Below, in pieces: positions 47,680 through 54,065 of a stretch of 61,031 nt of DNA. The notes under the pieces are model-generated. The model was not told where the DNA came from, made no database searches, and saw only the letters and a list, made by a program, of their open reading frames with translations. Origin of the DNA: a virus. Numbering within the stretch: the first letter of the stretch is position 1; each line of letters starts with the position of its first letter. The stretch lies in IMG/VR virus record IMGVR_UViG_3300028384_000043, positions 1 to 61,031 of that record. One strand, written 5' to 3'. A program made the translations under genes and the position numbers.

Positions 47680-48056
47680 TCGGATTTACATGCGGAGCTT
47701 TTGATTTATTACATGCAGGACATGTAGTTATGTTTAAAGAAGCTAAAAAGAATTGTGATTACTTAATAGTAGGATTGCAAACAGACCCAAGCATAGACAG
47801 ACAAGAAAAAAACCAACCTATTCAATCTATTTACGAACGTTATATACAACTCCAGGCAGTTAAATATATAGATGAAGTCATACCTTATGACACAGAAAAA
47901 AGTTTAATTGATTTACTAGAAAGCACAGAGATACATTTAAGGTTTATAGGAGAAGACTATGTAGATAAACACTTTACGGGCAAAGGCATGCATGAAGTGT
48001 ACTACACAAACCGTAAGCACTCTTTCTCTAGCACAGAACTAAGGAATAGAAGATGA
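47676..48056 (+). CDS. Cytidylyltransferase-like nucleotidyl transferase
   Basis: 126 residues. FTCGAFDLLHAGHVVMFKEA has the HxGH motif, and the C-terminal SFSSTELRNR corresponds to the second catalytic motif of TagD/HldE-type nucleotidyltransferases. Such enzymes activate glycerol-3-phosphate or heptose-phosphate. The segment KNQPIQSIYERYIQLQAVKY is typical. It overlaps the FecR gene by four bases and the cyclase gene by four, so it is in the same unit. Product unknown. Confidence 0.75.
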   Translation: MIGFTCGAFDLLHAGHVVMFKEAKKNCDYLIVGLQTDPSIDRQEKNQPIQSIYERYIQLQAVKYIDEVIPYDTEKSLIDLLESTEIHLRFIGEDYVDKHFTGKGMHEVYYTNRKHSFSSTELRNRR

Positions 48057-49804
48057 AGAAATGGTATTCGTATGTTGCAGTTGGGTTGTTGACTATACCT
48101 TTGTTGTTTAATTGGCAGGCACTAGAGGTACTTAAGTTAAAAACATTTGATGCTTTCGTACAGAAAGAAGAACCATCTGGCTGGTTTGTAACGTTAGATA
48201 TAACAGAAGATGATGTAGCAGCTGCAGGTGGGTGGCCGTATCCGCGCCAGGACTTAGCACGTATTCAGTTAGATCTACTAGAAGCAGGTGCTTTAGGTGT
48301 AGGTTGGGTTGTTGCTTTTCCACAAGCAGACAGGTTTGGTGGGGATAAAGCATTTGCAGATGCCTTGCTACAAGGTCCGAGTGTTATTGCTACCTTTGAA
48401 GGTGGGGCTTCGTATGCTCCAACTACAGGCACAGTCATACTAGGAGATGGTATACCTATACAAGCTATAGAAGCTCAAGGTGTTATTGGCAATGTACCCG
48501 TGCTAGCAGAGTCAGCTTACCAGGGGCTGGCAGTTGCACGAACTGATGTAGATAATTTAGTTAGACGTTTACCTTTATTGTTACAGACACCTGATGGTTG
48601 GACGCCGTCGTTTGGTATACAAGTAATGAAGATGCTTGGTGGCGCAGATACGTACATTATTAAAGGGCAGCAAGGGCAGATCGAAGAACTAACTGTACCT
48701 AACTACGCACAAATACCTGTAGATAGCATTGGCCGTCGTTGGGTATCTTGGGTTGATACTCCAAGCACAAGCCTGGAAGAGATGGATGTACGAGATAAGT
48801 TTGTGTTTGTAGGTGTGAGTGCAAAAGGTGTCATGCCTCAAATAGCTACGCCAGTTGGATTGTTGTACCCACATGAGATACAAGCCGCATTAGCTGAGAG
48901 TATGACAATGGATGTACCAGCTATACCAGGCAATGCTCTACTATATGAATTACTTATATTACTTACTGTACTAACATTAGTCATAGTTATAATACGTACA
49001 CTAGGGCTCGTCGGGACTTTAGTAGGGACCGTGGGCCTCGTATCGTTAACCGCGGTCGGTGGTTGGTACTTAATTGTATCTAATATACTTATAGACGTAA
49101 CTTATAGTATATTATCAGTTATACTTATATCAGTACAAGAATTCTATTTACGCTTTAACGAACAATTTAAACTCAGACAATTGATAAAGAAACAGTTTGA
49201 ACACTACTTAGATCCGAAACAAGTTGCACGATTGCAAAACAACCCTAACTTATTAAAGTTAGGTGGGGAAAAGCGTACTTGTACATTCTTGTTCACAGAC
49301 GTTAGGGGGTTCACAAATCTGTCCGAAAAGTTATCTCCTGAAGAAGTAACACAAATAATGAATAAAGCTCTTACCGTACAAGTTGAATGCATTCAGGCTC
49401 ATGGTGGTATGGTAGACAAGTTCATAGGCGACGCATGTATGGCCATCTTTAACGCCCCCCTCGATATTGATGAACATGAACGACGTGCCGTCGCCTGTGC
49501 CCAAGATATGCGTACGGCTATGCGCATGCTGCAAAAAGAATTGCCCGAACCGATTGCTATAGGTATAGGTGTTAATACAGGTGAGGCAGTTATAGGTAAC
49601 ATGGGCTCGGATAACAGGTTTGATTATTCGGCAATAGGAGATGCTGTGAACACGGCCGCACGATTAGAGAGTGCAACGAAAGAAGCTGGAGTAGATATAT
49701 TAATTGGTGAGTCTACTGCTAAAAAGATGCCGTTTGATCTGACACTATTAGCCCCCATCAAAGTAAAAGGCAAAGCAAAACCTTTGAAAGTGTATACTAT
49801 ATAG
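48053..49804 (+). CDS. CHASE2-domain class III adenylate cyclase
   Basis: 583 residues. An N-terminal helix (5-21) leads to a periplasmic CHASE2 sensor (about 30-290: WFVTLDITEDDVAAAGGWPY, PRQDLARIQLDLLE). Then come three transmembrane helices (about 297-360), a linker helix and a class III cyclase domain. Metal-binding Asp416 is in FTDVRGF and Asp460 in KFIGD. The ATP-specifying pair Lys456 and Asp530 is present. Asn533 and Arg537 in AVNTAARLES complete the active site. It is therefore predicted to make cAMP. CHASE2 and FecR genes often occur together. Confidence 0.92.
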   Translation: MKKWYSYVAVGLLTIPLLFNWQALEVLKLKTFDAFVQKEEPSGWFVTLDITEDDVAAAGGWPYPRQDLARIQLDLLEAGALGVGWVVAFPQADRFGGDKAFADALLQGPSVIATFEGGASYAPTTGTVILGDGIPIQAIEAQGVIGNVPVLAESAYQGLAVARTDVDNLVRRLPLLLQTPDGWTPSFGIQVMKMLGGADTYIIKGQQGQIEELTVPNYAQIPVDSIGRRWVSWVDTPSTSLEEMDVRDKFVFVGVSAKGVMPQIATPVGLLYPHEIQAALAESMTMDVPAIPGNALLYELLILLTVLTLVIVIIRTLGLVGTLVGTVGLVSLTAVGGWYLIVSNILIDVTYSILSVILISVQEFYLRFNEQFKLRQLIKKQFEHYLDPKQVARLQNNPNLLKLGGEKRTCTFLFTDVRGFTNLSEKLSPEEVTQIMNKALTVQVECIQAHGGMVDKFIGDACMAIFNAPLDIDEHERRAVACAQDMRTAMRMLQKELPEPIAIGIGVNTGEAVIGNMGSDNRFDYSAIGDAVNTAARLESATKEAGVDILIGESTAKKMPFDLTLLAPIKVKGKAKPLKVYTI

Positions 49805-50050
49805 ATGCCAAGAAACTATAAACAAGAATACGAAAGATATCACAAGTCACCTGAGCAAAAGAAACGTCGTGCGGCACGAAATAAAATACGCAGACAGCTA
49901 TTAAGTAGTGGTAGAGTTAGAAAAGGTAGTCGTGTTGATGTACATCATAGAGATGGAAATCCAGAAAATAACTCTCCAGGCAATATTGTTTTGCAAGATA
50001 GGTCAAAAAACCGTTCTTTCGCCAGAAATAGCAAATCTGGGAAAAAATGA
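49805..50050 (+). CDS. HNH-type small nuclease-like protein
   Basis: 81 residues: a basic helical half (YERYHKSPEQKKRRAARNKI), then DVHHRDGNPENNSPGNIVLQ, the core of HNH/treble-clef endonucleases with the HH and the Asn/Gly turn. The second Zn-binding part is short, so it may be degenerate. Located at the last position of the rightward operon. Packaging-assisting HNH proteins are normally near TerS/TerL, which is not the case here. Confidence 0.65.
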   Translation: MPRNYKQEYERYHKSPEQKKRRAARNKIRRQLLSSGRVRKGSRVDVHHRDGNPENNSPGNIVLQDRSKNRSFARNSKSGKK

Positions 50051-50086
50051 CCTCACAGAATGGCGTGTAACGCATTTTGTTAGGGT

Positions 50087-50102
50087 ACCTAAAGCCTTAG
50101 GT
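50087..50102. terminator. Hairpin between convergent operons
   Basis: ACCTAA-AGCC-TTAGGT forms a perfect six-base stem with a tetraloop between the rightward operon's last gene and the end of the leftward replication operon. There is no U-tract on either strand, so it is at best a weak or assisted bidirectional terminator. Confidence 0.4.
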
Positions 50103-50108
50103 CCAAAA

Positions 50109-50372
50109 CTATATGAAATCGTTTGGCGGGCTTGTACGTGCGTCCTCTGCGTTTTCTTCTTTTTCGAGTGTTTTAATGAGTCTTTTTAGATACCATTCGG
50201 CTTTTAAGACATCTTGTAGTCCTTTTTTGGCTTCGTAACGCCACATATACTTTTGAATGTTACCTTTAAGATAACCCTTGAACGCTTCAGGGGTCATGCT
50301 TTCTTCGATTGCCACAATACATTCCACGTTTCCTGTGTTGTAATGCGGAGGTGAGTTTACATAATCAGTCAT
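50109..50372 (-). CDS. DUF3310-type nucleotide-metabolism-associated protein
   Basis: 87 residues: PHYNTGNVECIVAIEESM, FKGYLKGNIQKYMWRYEAKK and VLKAEWYLKRLIKTLEK are the signature blocks of DUF3310 phage proteins (sometimes labelled SaV-like nucleotide kinases). No P-loop is visible, and function is unknown. Last gene of the replication operon, start set by TTAGGAGAAACAA. Confidence 0.85.
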   Translation of the reverse strand: MTDYVNSPPHYNTGNVECIVAIEESMTPEAFKGYLKGNIQKYMWRYEAKKGLQDVLKAEWYLKRLIKTLEKEENAEDARTSPPNDFI

Positions 50373-50766
50373 TTGTTTCTCCTAAACAAAAATGTGTTAG
50401 TCCTTCTACAAACATTGTAAAAGATATAGCTTGTTTTTGAAATTGTTTTAGTGTGATGTGTGTGAGTGTAAAGTCTTCAGTAATGTACACGAGATCCCCA
50501 GATGCAAAAACTACGTACGTGAAGACACCATGTTCTTTCTGGCGAGTAAGCCAAATGCGCTGTTGCTCAGATAAGTTAATTTTTATTTTTGAGTTAAGCT
50601 TTGCAGGCAAGTCTTCTTTGTACTTATATTCGATCCAACAATGATTGTTAGGACCTGAGTAGTAAGTGTCCGATACACCTCCGTGGTAAGGGTCGTTGAT
50701 CTTCCACCTATAAATTTCTTTAGGCAGTTTTCTGTGAACCTTATTTATGAACTCCTTTTCACGCAC
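50365..50766 (-). CDS. VRR-NUC/PD-(D/E)XK nuclease
   Basis: 133 residues from GTG. PYHGGVSDTYYSG then WIEYKYKE provides Asp33 and the Glu46-x-Lys48 pair in the VRR-NUC/resolvase arrangement. LSEQQRIWLTRQKEHGV fits the later helix. These nucleases cut branched DNA; in phages they debranch DNA before packaging. It overlaps the DUF3310 gene by eight bases. An operator-like palindrome lies upstream. Confidence 0.75.
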   Translation of the reverse strand: MREKEFINKVHRKLPKEIYRWKINDPYHGGVSDTYYSGPNNHCWIEYKYKEDLPAKLNSKIKINLSEQQRIWLTRQKEHGVFTYVVFASGDLVYITEDFTLTHITLKQFQKQAISFTMFVEGLTHFCLGETND

Positions 50767-50793
50767 ATCCTGAGTATAGCATACGTACTTGGA

Positions 50794-50812
50794 TGCGACA
50801 GTATATGTCGCA
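50794..50812. promoter_or_regulatory. Operator-like palindrome
   Basis: TGCGACA-GTATA-TGTCGCA is a perfect seven-base inverted repeat in the 63-bp gap upstream of the VRR-NUC gene. On the minus strand it sits beside a TATACT/TATGCT -10-like sequence with a poor -35. It could be a repressor site or an RNA hairpin. No phage repressor was identified. Confidence 0.5.
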
Positions 50813-50829
50813 CCCGTACGAACACTTAC

Positions 50830-51504
50830 CTAGGACTTAGCAAATGTTTTGTTGTAAAAACCTTTTGCAATTTCGTAAGTTTCTTCTTTCAACCAACCAA
50901 CGTTAGAAACAGAAATGTTCATGAACCGTTGTCCAGCTTTGTTAGCTGTTTGCACGGAAGACATTTTCCATAAAGAAGAGAATCTATCGCCCCCTAACTT
51001 AGCAATTTGTGTGTTCCATTCTCTAGAAACTCTTAGTTTAGAGATTGAACAGTCAAACAAGAAAGGTATATCTGATATATCTCCTGTCTTTTCATCTACT
51101 TTTAACAGTGTATGAGTTTGAGTTCTGTTTATATCATAGTCATCTACTTTAAGACCTTCATCTTCTAGATGTTGTAGTGCTTCTGCTTGAGAGTTAAAAG
51201 TCCCTACAAGACCACCACCTTTTTCTAGTTGTTTCCACACCACAAACTCTTCTTTGAAGTGTACGTTAACTAGATAAAGTTCTTTACCGTAGTTTTCTTT
51301 GGTTACAGTATTGATGAAGTCACCTACTTTAGCGCCTTCAACATACTCGCTATGGTTTTCATCTACTTCGTTTGATAACTGTTGCAGCTGTTTCAAACGT
51401 GGTGTAGACAAATGGTCTGAGTTAATGTTTTCATTACCCAGATTTGTGCCATTTTTTACATGAGCAGGCATTGTGCTCGTTACTATACTTATATCATTAG
51501 ACAT
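50830..51504 (-). CDS. Replication-operon protein, 224 residues
   Basis: Starts MSNDISIVTSTMPAHVKNG behind GGAGAACGTTCT. The C-terminal half is beta/alpha (FKEEFVVWKQLEKGGG, LKVDEKTGDISDIPFLF, WNTQIAKLGGDRFSS) with conserved-looking Trp and Gly. Its place between a nuclease and a helicase recalls single-stranded DNA-binding proteins of marine podoviruses, but there is no acidic C-terminal tail. Function not assigned. Confidence 0.6.
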   Translation of the reverse strand: MSNDISIVTSTMPAHVKNGTNLGNENINSDHLSTPRLKQLQQLSNEVDENHSEYVEGAKVGDFINTVTKENYGKELYLVNVHFKEEFVVWKQLEKGGGLVGTFNSQAEALQHLEDEGLKVDDYDINRTQTHTLLKVDEKTGDISDIPFLFDCSISKLRVSREWNTQIAKLGGDRFSSLWKMSSVQTANKAGQRFMNISVSNVGWLKEETYEIAKGFYNKTFAKS

Positions 51505-51536
51505 AGAACGTTCTCCTTTTTAATCTAATATTAATA

Positions 51537-51905
51537 TTATGCTGACCTGAAATTAATTCTGGTCAACTCCGTACTTTTAACACCAGGTACATCAATACCA
51601 AGTGTTATAAGTTCTCTGTAAGCCGTTGCAGACACACGTTTTTGCAAAAGCTCAAACTGACCTGTGTCTGTTACGTGCTGGTGCAATGCATCCCAATCTT
51701 CTACAGTTGGCACAATCTCATTTTTAAGTGAAATTGTACAAATATCATTAGAGATCTTGTCGAGCCCTTGCTCTTGCATCCTAATAGATATTTGACTTTC
51801 TAGTTCGCGTTGCTGTGACTTCAAAAGCTTTTCTTCTGACTGCACAACTTTGATTTGGTTACGAACTTTAGCTGTTTCTGCTAATAAATCATTTAATTTT
51901 TTCAT
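51537..51905 (-). CDS. Coiled-coil phage protein with conserved C-terminus
   Basis: 122 residues. A first helix (AKVRNQIKVVQSEEKLLKSQ) and a compact C-terminal part (GLDKISNDICTISLKNEIVP, VEDWDALHQHVTDTGQFELL, QKRVSATAYRELITLG) common to many phage early proteins. It overlaps the SNF2-like helicase start by four bases, so it may act with it. Function unknown. Confidence 0.65.
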   Translation of the reverse strand: MKKLNDLLAETAKVRNQIKVVQSEEKLLKSQQRELESQISIRMQEQGLDKISNDICTISLKNEIVPTVEDWDALHQHVTDTGQFELLQKRVSATAYRELITLGIDVPGVKSTELTRINFRSA

Positions 51906-53248
51906 GATACCTCCTTTAAGATATGTAATAAGTTTTCCATACGACCTAACTTAGTATTAAGTTTTTTATACACCTCAGGTTCCCAAGTATTTCTAGCTTG
52001 GATGAGTATTGTTTCAGTCTTTTGTGTTTGGCCTGCACGATAAATACGCTGGTTGAATTGTTGGTAATGCTCAGCATTATATGTAGGTGAACACCAGATT
52101 ACTGTATTAGCTTTAGTCAAAGTAAGACCGTGGCCGGCTGACTGTGGGTGACAAAACAGAACTTTAATTTGTCCTGCTTGGTACCTAGATACTATGTCTT
52201 TTCTACGTTCAGCTGGTATAGAACCATCAATAATCTCAAATGTATAACCTTCTTTCTGTGCTAGTTCTACTAGTGCATCACGTTCGTGTTTCCAGTTAAA
52301 TGCTACGAGGCTGTGGGCCCGTTGTCCGACAAGTGTCATAACTATGTCGTATCTTTCTTGGTGTACGAACTGGACAACACCGTCTTCATCGTACACAGCA
52401 CCTGTTACAAGTTGTAGCAGTTTTTTGACACGAGCTGCTGCATGTACAGCGTTGACTGTACCTGACTTAGTATACAAGACAGACTCATCTGCCAGCGTTT
52501 TGTATTGTTTTTGTACGTTAGGAGTTAGCTTAGTGTTGACTGTACGTACAATGTTATCTGGTAGATCCATGCAATCAGACAGAGCAAACCGTATGGATAT
52601 GTCAGATAGCTTGTTAGCTACAGCTTCTTCTATGCCAGGCTTATCAATCCATTCATTAGCAAAGCCATTGAACTTTGGTGTACAAGCTTGGTGTCTGAAT
52701 GCATAGAACCTAGAGCCCAGACGTTCCCCGCCATCGACGAGGAAGACTGGATGCCAGATATCTAGAATAGTATTACTATTAGGAGTACCAGACATGGCAA
52801 TCCTATTAGTAAAATATGAGATAATTTTGTTGAGATTTTTACTACGTTTGGCTTCTCTATTTTTAAAAGCGGTAAACTCGTCAATAACGATTGTATCGAA
52901 CTGCTTACAATACTGTGGATTTTTTTGTAAGAAGTTGACAGCTTCAAAATTAGTGATGACCATTTCGTTTGTATCATCTTCAAATATTTTTGCACGATTT
53001 TTTGCATAAGCTACTCCATATTTTATTTGAGGTTGGAACTTACTTATGTCCTCCCCCCACGCTGCTTCCAATATTGAAAGTGGCGCCAAGACTAATGTCC
53101 TGCCTCCAAGTATAGCATGCGCGTCTAGCACTGCACGTGTTTTACCAGTGCCTGGGTCTGACGTAATCAGACAACACTTGGTGTCTACTATAAAATCTGT
53201 TGTTGTTTTTTGATGCGCGTAAGGCGCAGGGATATTATTATTTATCAT
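51902..53248 (-). CDS. SNF2-like (SF2) helicase
   Basis: 448 residues: Walker A SDPGTGKT at about 30-37, DEFT (123-126) in place of DEAH, SGTP (motif III), and the C-terminal motifs VAFNWKHERDAL, HPQSAGHGLTLTKAN and QFNQRIYRAGQTQ. It lacks an obvious HNH or other added domain. Phage SNF2-like helicases remodel replication or recombination intermediates. It has its own likely promoter at 53303-53331. Confidence 0.9.
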   Translation of the reverse strand: MINNNIPAPYAHQKTTTDFIVDTKCCLITSDPGTGKTRAVLDAHAILGGRTLVLAPLSILEAAWGEDISKFQPQIKYGVAYAKNRAKIFEDDTNEMVITNFEAVNFLQKNPQYCKQFDTIVIDEFTAFKNREAKRSKNLNKIISYFTNRIAMSGTPNSNTILDIWHPVFLVDGGERLGSRFYAFRHQACTPKFNGFANEWIDKPGIEEAVANKLSDISIRFALSDCMDLPDNIVRTVNTKLTPNVQKQYKTLADESVLYTKSGTVNAVHAAARVKKLLQLVTGAVYDEDGVVQFVHQERYDIVMTLVGQRAHSLVAFNWKHERDALVELAQKEGYTFEIIDGSIPAERRKDIVSRYQAGQIKVLFCHPQSAGHGLTLTKANTVIWCSPTYNAEHYQQFNQRIYRAGQTQKTETILIQARNTWEPEVYKKLNTKLGRMENLLHILKEVS

Positions 53249-53263
53249 CTATACTCCACCATT

Positions 53264-53289
53264 GCGTTCGGTGTTATTTGGGTGAACGC
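53264..53289 (-). promoter_or_regulatory. Hairpin in the helicase leader
   Basis: GCGTTC (53264-53269) pairs with GAACGC (53284-53289) in the 61-bp leader between the promoter and the helicase start. It could be a weak attenuator or a binding site. Confidence 0.35.
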
Positions 53290-53302
53290 TTATGTAATGT
53301 TA

Positions 53303-53331
53303 ATTATACTTAACTTATGCCCCATTCACAA
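53303..53331 (-). promoter_or_regulatory. Sigma-70-type promoter for the helicase group
   Basis: On the minus strand TTGTGA and a perfect TATAAT are separated by 17 bases, ending about 55 bp before the helicase ATG. The -35 lies inside the end of the nuclease gene. It would allow the helicase and downstream genes to be expressed independently of the primase-polymerase group. Confidence 0.7.
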
Positions 53332-54065
53332 TGGGGTTCTGGACCTTTGCCAAAAGAACACCACCTACAGTTGTAATTACTTGGATTAGGTGGAAATTTA
53401 GTAGCAGTAGTCATAGCTACAGCTCGCTCATGTAGCTTTGGCATAAACACCATAGCTTCATCTCGCGTGTAGGTTTGCTCCATCGTAGTTCCATGATCTA
53501 AATACCACATTTCTGTGTTAAGTATTTCTAAATCAGGATACATGAAAAACGTGCCGATAGCATAGATGAGCGCTTGTTGGCTGTGCGCGATTTCATTGCC
53601 CATCTGTTTACCAGTTTTGTAATCTATAACACGAGCTGATGTTTCGGACTCATGTACCAAAGCATCTAGTTTGATTCGTGCCCAGGTGTCGGGAGAAATC
53701 CAACCTGTCGGTTCCCACTTTTGGGTAAACCCCCATTCTCCTTCAGTTTCGACTTTTCCATCTGCAAAAAGTTGTTTTAGCTCTTCAAAATTTTGAGAAA
53801 ATTTTCTGAGTGCTTCTGGTAATTCGCCTAGTTCAGAACGTACGAACTGTTCTGCTTGATCATGAATCCGAGTCCCACGCTCCGCTGCAGGACCAAAGTC
53901 TTCTTGTACTCGTTTGACTTTAGATATATAAGTTCTATATGCGCAAGACTCGAAGGTTTTTAAGGCCGAGTAGGACCATGCTGGTACTAGACCTAGTTCT
54001 AAATCCTCCGTGACCTCAACTGTTGAGATTAGGTCTGGACGTTTGGGTGATGTTAGATTCTCCAT
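53310..54065 (-). CDS. RecB/Cas4-like PD-(D/E)XK nuclease with Fe-S cysteines
   Basis: 251 residues. SYSALKTFESCAYRTYISKV places Cys41, EAERGTRIHDQAEQF-type His, then IKLDAL (Asp134) and VIDYKTGK (Asp148, Lys150). The C-terminal NYNCRWCSFGKGPEPHCEW supplies the three other Cys for an iron-sulfur cluster, as in Cas4 and AddB. It would process DNA ends. It overlaps the primase-helicase gene by 50 bases. Confidence 0.85.
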   Translation of the reverse strand: MENLTSPKRPDLISTVEVTEDLELGLVPAWSYSALKTFESCAYRTYISKVKRVQEDFGPAAERGTRIHDQAEQFVRSELGELPEALRKFSQNFEELKQLFADGKVETEGEWGFTQKWEPTGWISPDTWARIKLDALVHESETSARVIDYKTGKQMGNEIAHSQQALIYAIGTFFMYPDLEILNTEMWYLDHGTTMEQTYTRDEAMVFMPKLHERAVAMTTATKFPPNPSNYNCRWCSFGKGPEPHCEWGIS

